64,000 nt of DNA from Lichtheimia corymbifera B2541 (GCA_000697475.1 JNEU01000824.1:124001-188000), one strand, 5' to 3'. Shown: positions 48,580 through 61,030, counted from the first letter of the stretch. Made by a program: numbers and translations. Notes: generated by a model not told the origin, from the sequence alone.

Positions 48580-48977
48580 AATAAGACTTAATACATTTTT
48601 ATTATTACTAAAGAACCTTTATATATACGAAATCTTTTTATTTGAATGTTTATAATACTGCATGCGATCCTGCTATCCTCTGCATATCCGAGGCCACTCA
48701 TTATTGAATAGACTACCAAGGTGATAATGATGACAACGACCCATGTTCCATCCAAGCTCGTCACTAAGGATCCCTTGTGATAGATAAAGGGTATTTGTTG
48801 AATGGATGATGATAACCATGAAGAGTTTTATCCAGGTAGGTGACAGGTGTAATGCTGTGTACCTGACATGCCTCGAGACGTGTGACACGAGGAGGTGAAT
48901 GAAAATTTTGTATTTTTGCGATAGTGGAAGGAAGCCTATTCCCATCTTTTCCCTACAACACCGCCTGTTTGGCTGCA
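48580..48977. other. Intergenic region
   Basis: About 400 A/T-rich bases between the hydrolase-like gene and the importin gene. A minus-strand frame (48673-48978) has no recognisable similarity and covers the importin promoter, so it is not called. Confidence 0.35.
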
Positions 48978-51900
48978 ATGGACGTCGTAAGTCTCAATGC
49001 TCTCTATTCACTCAAAGAAATTTAACCCATGTAATATTAGAACACTGTTGAAGATCTCTTGGCGAGACTCGCTGCTGCACAAGATTCTGAGACTGTTCTC
49101 AACGTGAGTGCTGCCTGGCAACAAGCTAAAGCCCATTCTCATCGCCCTCTCATTAGGTCACTTCTGCATTGAACACTCAAGTGTACGCCTCACCCCAATG
49201 TGTTCCTGCTCTTGTACAAATCATTAGCAGCTCTCCGAGAGACGAGGTGCGACAACTTGCTGCAGTCGAGCTCCGTAAACGCGTTTCAAAGTGGTGGTTG
49301 AAGGTGGATGAGTCTACACGCGCTCCTCTTCGTAGCCAACTCTTGCAAGTGGTCCTCTCCGAGCAACAGTAAGTATCCATGAATACCAATGGCGTTGTTA
49401 TAGGGAATGGGGGAATACTAATCCATTTTGTGGTTGTATAGTCAATTGACTCGCCATGCTATCTCACGTGCTATTTCATCCATTGCTCGCATTGATATTC
49501 CCGAGAACCGTTGGCCCGAGCTCTTGTCTTTCTTGCATCAAGCTACTACCAGTGCTACTGTGAGCCACCGTGAAGTTGGCATGTATTGTATTTATACCCT
49601 TTTCGAGGTCGTTGCCGAATTCTTCATGAACCAAGCTGCTTCCCTCTTTGAACTTTTCGCAAAGACTATTGTTGATCCCGAGAGCCAGGAAGTCCGTGTC
49701 ACCACCGTGCTGTAAGTATTGTCAATGTTTGGAATGACGATGGAATGGACTGATTAAAGATAACCTCTAGTGCTCTTGGTAAGATGGCTGAATTCATTGA
49801 TCCCGAGGATAAGCAAGATATTGTAAGTCATTCTGCTATGGATATTATAGGCTTGTTTATTCATCTTGAGCTGCTATTCTAGAATGCATTCAAGCAACTG
49901 ATTCCTCCTATGGTCAATGTGCTTGAGCAAGTTTTGAAGAACAGCGATGAAAAGAATGCCGCCGAGATTTTTGAAGTGTTTGACAACTTGTTCATGTTGG
50001 TAAGTTTGGGTCATTGTGTGGGAGTTTAGTAAAATAAGGTCACTCACCAATACGTAACACAGGATACACCTTTCCTTTCTGATCACATGACCGATCTTGT
50101 CAGATTCATGCTTACCGTTGCTGGTAGCCGTGACTTGGATGACAGCCTCCGTGAATTGGCTTTGTCTTCTTTGATGTGGGGTTCCATCTAGTAAGTGCCT
50201 TATTCAAAGTACTGATACAACATGCATTGACATCGTACATTTATACTTGTAGTAAGCAAAGCAAGATCAAGTCTCTCAAGTTGGTTGGCCCTATCATCGA
50301 AAGTGTCATGCCTATTGGTACAGAAGAGGATCCCGAGGATGTGGATGATGAATCACCTTCCAGAGTAAGTAAACAAGTTAAGGGGAAGATATGGATCCAT
50401 TTATTAAAGTATCGATTTCATAGGCTGCTTTCAAGGTGCTCAATGCACTTGCATCCAACATGCCACCCCAACAAATTGTGCCAATCATGATGCCCATTGT
50501 TCTCAACTATATGCAAAACCCCTCGGCTGGTCATCGCAAGGCTGCCATGATGAGTGTTGCCGTGATTATTGAAGGTTGTGCCGAGTTTATCTCTACCAGA
50601 TTGGGTGAACTTCTTCCTGTGGTTTGCGCAGGTCTTCAAGATCCTGAGGTGATTGTTCGTCGTGCAGCATGCATGGCACTTAGCTGCCTTGCTGAAGAAC
50701 TTCCTTCTGAAATGTCTGAGCACCATCAAACGCTCATGCCCTTGGTGTTCAACCTTTTGAACGAGCCCAACCCTGAAATCACCAAGCACGCATGCAATGC
50801 TCTTGATCCTATGCTTGATGGTCTCGAAGGTGAAATTCTCCAATATCTTCCTATGCTTATGGAACGCCTTGTTTGGCTTCTTGACAATGCCAATCACACC
50901 GAAACCAAGGCTACCGCTCTTGGTGCTATTGGCAGTGCTGCTCACTCGGCAAACGAATCCTTCCAACCCTACTTCAATGAGGTCATGCCTCGTATTCGTC
51001 AACTCATGTCTGCCACTTCTGGTAACGATGATGGTTTATTGCGTGGTGTTGCTTCCGACACAGCTGGTGCTATTGCTGAAGCTGTTGGTGCCGATGTCTT
51101 CCGCCCTCACACTCAAGACTTTATGAACCTTGCTATTGAGCAACTCAACCTTGACAGTCCTCGTCTTCGTGAATGCTCTTATGCTTTCTTCTCAGTCATT
51201 GCCAGCGTTTTCCATGAAGAATTTGCACCTTTTCTTCCTACTATCATGCCTGCCATTCTCGCATCCTGCAAGGCTGAAGAGGGTAACGAACCCAACTTGG
51301 AAACCGAGATTGATTTGACAGCTGGTGGCGAAGATGATGAAGACGAAGATGACTTTAGCGCTCTCAACTTCAATTCGGCTATTGCTGATGAAAAGGAGTT
51401 TGCTGCTGATGCTCTTGGTGAGCTCTTTGAAAACACCCGTACACACTTTTTGCCTTATGTTGAGGAATCCGTTGAAGCTCTTATGGAAGCAACTGGCCAC
51501 TTGTTCGATGGTGTTCGCAAGGCTGCTCTTGGTAGCTTGTTCACCTACCTCAAAACCTTCCATGCTCTTTCTGGTGCTGCAGACTGGACCCCTGGTTTGC
51601 CTGTCAGCTATCCTATCCACGAGAATGTACAAAAGATGCTTGGTATCGTCATGCCCACTGTGATGGCCATGTGGTCTGACGAGGATGACAGAATGGTGGC
51701 TGTGCAAATTTGCAAGGAAATGACACAAGCACTCAAGTTGATGGGTCCCTGCGTTGTTGCTGATCGTGAGTATATCTTGCAAATGAATGGGATCCTTCTA
51801 GATGATTAACAAATTTCCATTTCTGTAGATCTGCAAGAGGTTTCCGATCGTATTTTGGAGATCTTTGAAAAGCGTTCAGCTTGCCAGGAGACTTATGACG

Positions 51901-52852
51901 TTGAGGATCTTGTGGATGAGGATGAAGAGGCTGAATCCGAATCTATGCTTATTGCCGCCGCTGCTGATCTTGTTGCCGCTCTTTGTGAAGCTATTGGTGA
52001 AAACTATGTTCAGTACTTTGATGTGTTCCTTCCCTTGATCGCCAAGAACTACGTAAGTGTGTCTTTGTGAAACGATCAAAATAGGGGTCTCACCATCACC
52101 TGCATGTTTAGAAATCTACAAAGTCAGCAAGTGAGCGTCTCATGGCTACCGGTTGTCTTGGTGAATGCATTGGTGGAATCAAATCTGCAGTGACACCTTA
52201 CACTGAAAAGTTGCTCAATCTCTTTGTCAAGGCTGCTTCCGATGAGGATGAAGCTGTGCGAAGCAATGCAGCATTTGCCTTGGGTGTACTTGCAGCTAAT
52301 ACCACAGCCGACATTTCACAGTAAGTTGGCTATAATATATCATCAGCGGGGTGATCATTTATCTCATTATATGCTATAGACAATATTCCACCATCTTGAC
52401 CGCACTCCACCCATTGTTCGAGAATCAAAGCATGCCCAACACCACTGATAATGCAGCAGGCGCTGTTGCCCGTTTGATCATTGCTCGTCCTGAAGCAGTT
52501 CCTTTGGATCAAGTGCTCCCAGTCTTTTTGAATTCGTTACCTCTCAAGGCTGATTATGCTGAAAACGAGCCCGTATTTAATTGTCTTTTCCAACTCTTCC
52601 GCGTCAACAATGGATTTGTAAGTACCCTTGTGATCATGTCATGCAGATGGAAGGATACTGAACATGCAATGTGATCGTTCATAGGTTATGGGACACATTC
52701 CTCAATTCTTGCCAATCTTTTCAACTGTGCTTTCAAACGAGGAACAACTCAGCGATGCTACCCGGGGACAACTGGTGGAGCTTTTGCGTGCCCTTAATGG
52801 ACAATCGCCTGACCTTAATTTGAGCTCCACTGACTTGGGACGATTCTTGTAA
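48978..52852 (+). CDS. KAP123: Importin beta-family karyopherin Kap123/importin-4
   Basis: Nuclear import receptor for ribosomal proteins and histones. Thirteen exons (48978-48986, 49041-49103, 49157-49368, 49442-49711, 49771-49822, 49883-49999, 50063-50190, 50253-50364, 50424-51765, 51829-52052, 52112-52320, 52380-52617, 52685-52852) encode 1,047 residues, usual for the family. The protein is HEAT repeats throughout. An importin-beta N-terminal region DEVRQLAAVELRKRVSKWW sits near residue 50, and an acidic insert GGEDDEDEDDF near 620 is a feature shared with Kap123. The first coding exon has only three codons. Confidence 0.94.
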
Positions 52853-53286
52853 CACCAAAGCGGAATGCACCCGTATCCCGAGGTGATGTAGACTTACACC
52901 ATCGCCATTATTATCATCAACACACGATTGAAAAGTAGAGTATATAGTTTAGTTCTTGTGAAATTACCGTCTATAAATATTTTTGTATGATTTTACTTTC
53001 TTTTGTGTCGTTTAGCAATGGGAGACAAGAGGAGAAAAAAATATGGACTGATGAACTCTTACCCAAAAGAGAGATGTAAAGGGGTAAAGCAGCAGATGAT
53101 ACTTAGTTGTCAATTTGATCAACAGCACAAATCTCATGTGGGCTCTTTTCTCTTTTTGTTTGCCCCTTGTATTCCCCTAATTGAAGGTGACCGAGCAACT
53201 CAACACCTGTTCTATCCCTTCTCTTTCTCTTTTACCTTTCTCTCTTTCCTCTCGTTGATCAACCTTGCGACTTTCCTTTCTCGGCC
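52853..53286. other. Intergenic region
   Basis: 3' flank of the importin gene and promoter of the RasGEF gene. A pyrimidine-rich leader (repeated CTTT and TCTC units, about 53215-53280) immediately precedes the start codon at 53287. No coding sequence or RNA gene is supported. Confidence 0.4.
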
Positions 53287-56200
53287 ATGTGGCTCACCCG
53301 AAAACTCGTTGCACTTGCAACGTTTGAGCGAAAGCCCAAGAAGCAAGAACAGCCATCTTCTACGCCAGACTCGAAACAAAAGTCAACCACGTCCAAAAAA
53401 CATTCGTTTCTACCAACAAAAGATAAACATAAGCAGCAGCAACAACAACAACAAAAACAACAATCTCAACCTGTGGCACCAACAGCACCTTCTATCAAAA
53501 CAACTACAGCTCCAACAACAGTAGCAGTGGCACCTGACACAAAATCAACAAAGTCCGGAAGATCTGTTAAAACTGGATCTATCAAATCTACCAACACAGT
53601 ACGCACCGTAGCAACCGGTACTAGCACAGGGTCATCCAATGATCCAAAAACAAAACCTCTTCCTCCTCTTATACCCAGCCTACCTCCTCAGAAGGTAATT
53701 CGTCATGAAAGAAATAACAGCACCAAATCATCTTGTATATTGAATTGCCAAGGGGTAGGTCTGTGACAAGACAATTGTCGTTGTCATTTCAGGCACTTTA
53801 AACATTGGCAAGTCGACGTTGATCCGCTTGGGACTTCAAAACTTGACAGCGAATTATGATCCAAAAAACGTAACACGTAAGTGTGCCATGCTAAAAAGTG
53901 CTTCGGGAGTCTCCCATCTAGTCAAAAAACCCCCAACATCGGGGTGATGAAATATTGAATGGGAGATGCCTTTTTGGGGGGTGGGTGATTATATCATGCA
54001 AGCTGACGCTTTATCCATGTGTGTATCACAGAATGGCAGTGTCACCGCACCACGATGGTTATTGATCAAGTTCATTATCCTATGGATGTCATTGAAATTG
54101 ATGATACAATGATCAACACCGACCAGGATCCTCCAGAGTTCCCAGAGGTGAGAATAAATCAGGAGATCATGCTCATTGTCTTTGTTGTCCTCCTAAGTGA
54201 CTCATTGTCTTTATGAACAAAGGATATTTCAAACGTCCATGGTGGCCTTATCTGCTATGACACCACCAACCGGGATTCAATGGATTGCCTACCGGATTTA
54301 CTCAGTAAGGCAAATATTTACATAACAAAGACAACCATTTTGACTCATTCATTGCTGTACCCTTTCTTTTTCTTCTTCTTGTCACAACAGACGCGTACGT
54401 GTCACGCAATATCCCATCCTACTTGGTAGGCTTAAAAGCAGATTTATCAAGCTTACGTCAAGTCGACCCTGATCTTGGAAGAAAATTGGGAAACCTATTT
54501 GGCGTTGAACTATTCGAAGTGGATGCATTCTCAGAGGAAGGCACCAAAAAGATGAAAGATATCTACACTATGCTTGTCAAACGTTGCTTACAAGAACATG
54601 GCGACGAATTCCGATCATTGCATACACAACCAGCATCCACTCTACCTTCATCCTCATCTGCCACCACCAGCATTTGCAGCAGTAATGCCGGAGACAATGA
54701 AAGTAATATTGCTATGCGTGAACGACGTATTTCGGGCGACATAGTTTGTCCCACTACACCTCGGCAGAAAGCCGAGGATGATGAAGAGCCAGTACGCCGA
54801 TCCAGTTTTTCAAGCGACACAAGCTACTCTTCAGATTATCGTTTCCCTTCATTGTCATCAAAAAAGAAAGCTGCTGCAGCACCCACAGCCGATACAGCCA
54901 AAACAGTAACAGGCTTTGTGTTTGCCCCAACCAGCAATAAAGCAGCAGCTACAACAGCTCCAACTACCGTGGATACCACCACCACCACCCCAACAAAATC
55001 ATCATTAGATGATAAAAGTTCGGTGCATTCCGTTGCAGTGGTACCAATTGAACGCAAGAGTGGTTTACAAAATAATACTTGCAATGGTAGTCGCCGTGGA
55101 TCAAAGGACAGCTGGTACGTCATTCACATAGCGTGGAATAAAAGGGGGGTTGTTGATCTGATATCTTGTCCTTTTTTTCCACATCATGTAGCGAATCAAT
55201 GACTACGGGGTTGACAGTCGATGATATCATTGATAAACTTTTAACTGCAGATCCGCCCAGATCAGGTAAACGCATAAACGAGACGATGCACATTAATTAT
55301 TCAACATGTTGATAATCCATTGTAGATGAGCACATTGCCACTATATTTATCACCTTCTTTCGACGTTTTATGAAGCCTGCTGATCTTGCACGTATTCTCA
55401 TTGATCGATTCGATAGCGATAGTTTGATTGAGCCACCACCCACACGTCTGCAAGAGCGTATCCAGGCCATCTTCCTTATATGGCTCAACAGCTATTGGAA
55501 TGATTTTCATAGCCGCCGTACTCGCAAGCTCATTACAAAGTTTTTGAACCGCATTGCCAAAGAGCAAGTGTTACGACCCATCAGCGATTCGCTACGCCCT
55601 TTGATAGGACGCTTACCACCTGTTGAGGATCCAGATGCCCACTGGGGTATGGTGGATGATCAAGACGATGAAGACGACTCAGACTCAGACTCGGATTCGG
55701 ATGATGATATCTTTGAAGAGTGTGAGCCGGTCCCAACAGCTGATGATGATGATGCTGATCAAGAGGAAGAAGAAGCACCAGCAGCCGTGACAAGCAAAAA
55801 CAAAAAGGATAGCGGCTATTCGGCTGATTCATTCAGCGTGTTTGGCTTTTTTGGCGTTGGTGGTGGTAGTAACAGCAACAACAATGACACCAAGGATACG
55901 CAAGATAGCAAGTCAATTTCCGAGGGATGTAAATTGGATGAGGCAGCAGCACCACCTTTAAAGCGTACATCCAGCTCAAGCTCGTTTAGCCTCTTTGGTC
56001 GATCACGCAAATCATCCATCTCATCATCCTTTGGATTCCTATTTGGGTTATCTCCCATGACAGCTGCCAAACCTGAACCACAACAACAACAACAACCTTC
56101 AGCACCTGAAAAGAAAGAAAAGCCTGTGCAACACCCACCACAACCACCAGCAACTCCGGAACCCACACCGGTAAAAAAGGTCGTCAATACTCCTGCTGCT

Positions 56201-57607
56201 GCTGCACCACCTCCTTCCCGACCTAAATCACCAGCATTGAGTATCTCATCCTCCACCCATTCTTTACGCCGACGTCCATCCATTGATGTGCGATCCACCA
56301 CTGATGGGGAAAACAGCGATAAGCGTGCCAGTAGAGCTGAGTTTGCTGGAGGCTTGATCAATATCGATTTACATTGTGGCATGTCAACTTCACCTAGTTG
56401 GACATCTTTTGGTGCAAATACGGTGGCATCATCAACAACAAGCTATATGAGTACATTCGGCAATAATAATCATCCAACACAGCCTCGGAATGAAAAGGAA
56501 GCCAATAATCAGATTTACAAGATGATGATGGATATCCCGGATAGTGTGATTGCAAACCAACTAACTTGGATTGAAGCTGAATTGTTTGGCAAAATCAAGG
56601 TATTTCTTGTACACCACATGTATAGCCTTCCTTTAATTAAGTATATGGGACCAATGTAGGCACGTGAATTCATCCGTAATATTTGGGCCCCAGGACAACA
56701 ATCAAGGCCATCTTCTGTGTCATCTGAGGATCAAATCAAAGCTGGTAGTGCTGTGGTTGCATCGATTGCTCATTTCAACTTTATTTCGGCGTGGGTTGCA
56801 ACTATGATTGTCACACAAGCCAAGGTGAATAAGCGAGCTGCATTGTTACAAAAGTTCATGTCGATTGCTGTGGTACGTGAAAAACTTGTTGCTTGTCTTT
56901 GGTTGCTACTCACACTATGAGAAACTTAGGAACTGAGAAACCACAACAACTATAATTCCCTTATGGCTGTATTGGCTGGTCTCAACAGCGCGCCTGTGCT
57001 CCGATTAAAGCAAACAAGAGAAGCAATGACGGATAAAAAGATATACAAGCAATTCCAAAGCTTAGAGCGATTAATGAGCTCAGATAGGTAAATAATAATC
57101 TCATCCCATGTCTGCATGCAGTATGAAGCTCATCTCCGTTGTTGTAGGTCATTCAGCTCTTATCGTCTTGCATTGAAAGCTTCAGAACCACCCGGTGTTC
57201 CTTATCTGTAAGTATTTGTGTCATTGATGGTTGTGATCCTTTTACTAATTGAAGCTATAGTGGTATCCATAATCAAGATTTGATTTCACTCGCTGAAGGC
57301 AACAAGGACTTTCGAGCGGATGGTACGATTCACTGGGATAAGTTCCGGTTAATGGGTGAATGCATTGTAGCCATGATGAAATTCCAATGCCCAGCATATG
57401 ATATTGAGCCTGATGGAAGAATCCTACGTTTCATTGCTGACTCAGAAATCTTAAGTGAAGATGTAAGTTGATTCATGGATGGGATGAGCACGTGAATTCA
57501 TGCTGAGTTACTTGCATTAGGAACAATATAAGCGATCGAACCTGGTAGAGCCACGGTTAAAGTCATCAAGCACCAATCGCTTACGCGATCTTTGGTTGCG
57601 AATGTAG
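53287..57607 (+). CDS. RasGEF with N-terminal degenerate Ras-like GTPase domain
   Basis: Twelve exons (53287-53694, 53771-53876, 54032-54147, 54223-54304, 54391-55114, 55192-55265, 55326-56599, 56660-56872, 56930-57087, 57148-57207, 57261-57462, 57521-57607) encode about 1,167 residues. After a Gln/Thr-rich basic leader come Ras-like elements: P-loop GTLNIGKST (144-152), LICYDTTNRDSMDCLPDLL, and LVGLKADL (251-256) where Ras has NKxD. The DxxG switch II is not found, so nucleotide binding is doubtful. A RasGEF_N module begins near 485 (VDDIIDKLLTADPP, then FITFFRRFMKPADLARILID). A long Ser/Asp/Pro-rich linker is followed by the CDC25-type catalytic domain at about 900-1165 (NFISAWVATMIV, SLMAVLAGLNSAPVLRL, PGVPYLGIHNQDL). 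It should activate a Ras, Rap or Rsr-type GTPase. Acceptor 53770 is the weakest splice site. Confidence 0.85.
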
Positions 57608-57720
57608 TATCAAGTATCCATTTCCTATCCTTTATTTTATTCCCCTTTACTTTTCCTAATTGTGCAAGAAGAAAAAAAAGTTGATCCACCCGATAACGCA
57701 AAGTGCCTTTATTCATGAAA

Positions 57721-57730
57721 TATATAAAAG
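57721..57730 (+). promoter_or_regulatory. TATA box of the downstream F-box gene
   Basis: TATATAAAAG, 35 bases upstream of the ATG at 57765, inside the 157-base gap after the RasGEF stop codon. The short distance implies a very short 5' leader, or that transcription starts further upstream. Confidence 0.5.
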
Positions 57731-57764
57731 TTACGGAACCTGCTGTGCTACTTTTAATACAACC

Positions 57765-58940
57765 ATGCTTCTTTCCCACCTCCCCGTTGAAATACTTCAC
57801 TCTATTGCTTCCTTTCTTCCACGTTCAAGCATTGCTCAATTGTGCCTTGCTAATCGCCACGTTTATGCAAAGTGTCTTCCAGTGCTATATGCATGCCTTG
57901 AACTCAGCTTTCGTTCGCACATTGAATACATCGTCAATGACCAGCATTCGTTCCTTCGCCATGTGCTTGAGAATCACACGCGACACCTGCACCTTGTATG
58001 CCGGCAAAGTGGGAGTCATGCTATGATAGCCAGTCTTGCACATTGGTTGCCGAATATTCACACGCTCACATTTAGCGACTACCACGTTCTTCCAGCTGAT
58101 CAACTATGCGATCTCTTACAACTGTTTCCCAATATCAGAACTCTTCAATTCCGCTTCTGTCACCTTCAATACACTGGCAATGATACTCATGGAAAGATCA
58201 AGGGCACTCTTACAAGCATTGATAACTTGGATCTCGTATGGACAGACTTTTCGGATGATGCTATCACCTTACTGCTCGGTAACATGCCCAATCTCGTCCG
58301 GGTCCACTTTGGCACCAACCATAATAGGAATCGTTTCGCGAACAACAATGCGCTTGTAGCCCTTGAAATGCACTGTCTCAACATTCGCAACCTAAGCATA
58401 TCTCTACAACATGTTCAAGAAGATGTCATCTGCGGCGTTATTGTTTCCTATGGTCATCAACTCACACATCTTTCTATACCATGCGAGTCTCCAAGGATAT
58501 TGGCCGTAATAGCTACTCATGCATTACAACTTGAGCATTTGATTATCCGGGCAGCGACAACAAGAGAACACGTTACGCACCTGGAAGTAACAAGAAGGAG
58601 GCAACCCACCGCTATCAGCAATACAGTCGCAGCTACAAGTGGATTTTCGCATGCGAGGCTAGGGATGATTCATATTCTACAACAATGTCAAGCATTGGTT
58701 TACTTGGAAATGACAAGCTGGATGGTGCGAGATATACCATATGAAGTATGGCAATTCTTTCGTCATCAAGAAGGCACACCAGGAATGAATTCAAGCAACA
58801 GCTATGAAAAGTATTATTACCTCAACGATATGGCATGGCGTCGTCGACGTGGTTTACAGCAACATGATGTGGGCTATTTGACCAAAACATTGGCATTGCA
58901 TACGAGAGAACTCTATGAAATCAGAAAGCGCTTACGGTAG
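57765..58940 (+). CDS. F-box-type protein with leucine-rich repeats
   Basis: A single exon encodes 391 residues. The first 40 residues are an F-box-like module (LLSHLPVEILHSIASFLPRS, then LCLANRHVYAKCLPVLY) that would bind Skp1. The rest contains leucine-spaced strands (NIHTLTFSD, NIRTLQFRFC, NLDLVWTDFSDDAITLLLG, NIRNLSISLQ) that fit a diverged LRR substrate-binding domain. Like the other F-box gene at 10135 it has no intron, unlike nearly all its neighbours. The substrate is unknown. Confidence 0.75.
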   Translation: MLLSHLPVEILHSIASFLPRSSIAQLCLANRHVYAKCLPVLYACLELSFRSHIEYIVNDQHSFLRHVLENHTRHLHLVCRQSGSHAMIASLAHWLPNIHTLTFSDYHVLPADQLCDLLQLFPNIRTLQFRFCHLQYTGNDTHGKIKGTLTSIDNLDLVWTDFSDDAITLLLGNMPNLVRVHFGTNHNRNRFANNNALVALEMHCLNIRNLSISLQHVQEDVICGVIVSYGHQLTHLSIPCESPRILAVIATHALQLEHLIIRAATTREHVTHLEVTRRRQPTAISNTVAATSGFSHARLGMIHILQQCQALVYLEMTSWMVRDIPYEVWQFFRHQEGTPGMNSSNSYEKYYYLNDMAWRRRRGLQQHDVGYLTKTLALHTRELYEIRKRLR

Positions 58941-59261
58941 CAGTAATCTACATAGTTACAATCCAAGTTACAATCCAATTATATCAGACAGAATTGCTTT
59001 TGGGATAATGTATAATAAATGTGAATCTTGAATCCATAGCAACGTTATCGAGCGATCACCATGACATTCTTTTGATAAGACATTTTATATCCACGACCAC
59101 AACATTTCTACATCCTTTCGTTTATAAATCTTCATGATCTCTTGTAAAAGGTCACGTTCTACCAGTGTAGCTCTTTGCCATACTTCATCGTAAGCACATG
59201 TCACGTGACCACACGCGAAGAAAAATCAAAAAGAGAACTCTGAAGTCCTTTCAAGGATCAA
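58941..59261. other. Intergenic region
   Basis: 3' flank of the F-box gene and downstream flank of the minus-strand tRNA gene. Nothing is seen here except the T-run noted as the tRNA terminator. Confidence 0.4.
59228..59232 (-). terminator. RNA polymerase III terminator for tRNA-Ile
   Basis: Five T residues on the minus strand, 30 bases beyond the tRNA 3' end. This is the first T5 run after the gene. Confidence 0.55.
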
Positions 59262-59335
59262 TGCTCACTACAGGGGTCGAACCTGTGACCTTGGCGTTAT
59301 TAGCACCACGCTCTAACCAACTGAGCTAAGCGAGC
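59262..59335 (-). tRNA. tRNA-Ile (anticodon AAU)
   Basis: 74 bases reading GCTCGCTTAGCTCAGTTGGT at the 5' end and GGTTCGACCCC in the T arm on the minus strand. The acceptor arms GCTCGCT and AGTGAGC pair with one G-T wobble. The anticodon loop is CTAATAA, giving AAT, which would be edited to IAU. There is no intron, and CCA is not encoded, as expected in a eukaryote. Confidence 0.95.
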
Positions 59336-59654
59336 TTTCCTTTTTAGGCTTGTTGATTTTTTATCGGCGCGGTACATGATATATCACAAAATTTCCATAT
59401 ATAGAAGGTGAATCGTTGGCTTCCAGGAAAAACGCACGACATAGCGGAGCACTTATACAATGCAATAATGCGCCTATGAAGATAATATGGGAAGGGGATC
59501 ACAAGGAATTTGGGCTAAGGTGTATTTTAAGGAGCTCCGCATCTCAATACGATTGATGATTGCATCTCCCGCATTATGTTCAAACTCAGCGGGCTCACTA
59601 TAACTCGCTTGTGGGAGAGCTACTCAGCGACTGAGTGTTCAATTCCTTTCCAAC
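59336..59654. other. Intergenic region
   Basis: Divergent gap between the tRNA gene and DIM1. It contains the upstream regions of both and no supported coding sequence. Confidence 0.35.
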
Positions 59655-60513
59655 ATGGTAAGCTATATGCATTGCCAACAGCATTTCATTCCACTAACCC
59701 TCTCTATCACTCAATGTAGTCGGTAAGTCTTCGATCGATCAAACTCTCTCATTCAATAACGCTGAATCCACTCTCTCCAGTATTTCCTTCCGCATTTGAC
59801 CAACGGTAAGTAAGCGCACGTTTCCAGATCAATCGTGGAAGCTCATTCTCTTTTATTTAAAGGTTGGCAAGTCGACCAGGCAATCCTGTCCGAGGAAGAC
59901 CGTGTAGTTGTCATTCGTTTCGGCCACGATTGGGACCCGGTAAGGACTACACTTGCAGCACAGAAACGGATATATTATAAGGTGCTGCTGTGCCACAACG
60001 TTCTCACTGACTTTTCCATATAGACATGCATGAAAATGGATGAGATCCTTTATAGTATCGCCGAAAAGGTCAAAAACTTTGCTGTCATCTATTTGGTAAG
60101 GTCATACAATACTATCTTTTATTTGATCTAATAGCCTTTCGTTGTGGATTGAAAAGGTTGACATTACGGAGGTGCCTGATTTCAATAAGGTAAATGGGGG
60201 ATTTTCTATAATGTTCTTCATTTACTGATGATTATCCCGTAGATGTACGAACTCTACGACCCATGCACAACAATGTTCTTCTTCCGAAACAAGCATATCA
60301 TGGTCGATTTGGGAACTGGCAACAACAACAAGATCAATTGGGCTCTCGATGATAAATCAGAGATGATCGATTTGATCGAGGTAAGCAAGTTATGATATCA
60401 ACGTATGGATCCTAGGCTAAGAGCTATCAATGTAGATCGTGTATCGTGGTGCGAGAAAGGGTCGTGGTCTTGTCGTATCGCTCAAGGATTACTCGACGAA
60501 ATACAAATATTAG
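59655..60513 (+). CDS. DIB1: U5 snRNP thioredoxin-like protein Dim1 (Dib1/TXNL4A)
   Basis: Essential spliceosome component of U5 snRNP. Eight exons (59655-59657, 59720-59722, 59781-59805, 59863-59939, 60024-60095, 60157-60189, 60243-60380, 60436-60513) give 142 residues, exactly the family length. Recognisable segments are NGWQVDQAILSEEDRVVVIR, RFGHDWDPTCMKMDE, YLVDITEVPDFNKMYEL, MFFFRNKHIMVDLGTGNNNK and VYRGARKGRGLVVS. Exon 1 holds only the ATG and exon 2 only the three bases of Ser2. Both are bounded by strong GTAAG donors and a TGTAG acceptor, and they are needed to give the conserved Met-Ser-Tyr start. Seven introns in 142 codons is extreme even for this genome. Confidence 0.95.
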
Positions 60514-60760
60514 GATACGTGGTTGTTTAAAGACAATATACTTTGTGCGTTTACTTTGGGCTATTTATAAAGTTGATTCTCCTCAGGAGATGTTGTGTGG
60601 GAGTTATGGGTTCCTGTTTATATGGCTATTGATCTGGGTCTATCATCGGTTGTCTATTTCATCACGAATTCTCCATATAGTGCTTCCAACAATGCTTCAA
60701 TTACTATGCCAGTGGCTCCATAGAAAGATTATGTTTTATGCCATATCATCAAATCATGTA

Positions 60761-61030
60761 CTAAGCTCCGGTATTGCTTGGATCGATGCCTGGTGATGCG
60801 TTTCGCTTTTGGGACATTGGATCGTAATAATTGACATCCGGATGGTTCGTGTTTCGAAATGGATCTTTTAGATACTTTCGTTCCTGTGGGGATTGGGGAG
60901 CGCTATTGGTCGTCTCAGCATGATCTTCATTTGAGGTGCGTTTCTCTTCAGCAGTGACCCTCTGTGATCTCTCTTTGCTACTCTCGTGGCGTCTGTGGAA
61001 AAGATGGATGAAATCAGAAGGGGTTCCCAT
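60761..61030 (-). CDS. Possible small hydrophilic protein
   Basis: An 89-residue minus-strand open frame starting MGTPSDFIHLFHRRHESS and ending DPMSQKRNASPGIDPSNTGA. Composition is strongly charged and polar, not random-looking. A minus-strand TATATAA lies at 61078-61084, about 48 bases upstream of the ATG. I do not recognise it. The mix of Pro, Asn, Arg and Glu resembles a disordered small protein. It may instead be the last exon of a longer gene or non-coding. Confidence 0.35.
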   Translation of the reverse strand: MGTPSDFIHLFHRRHESSKERSQRVTAEEKRTSNEDHAETTNSAPQSPQERKYLKDPFRNTNHPDVNYYDPMSQKRNASPGIDPSNTGA

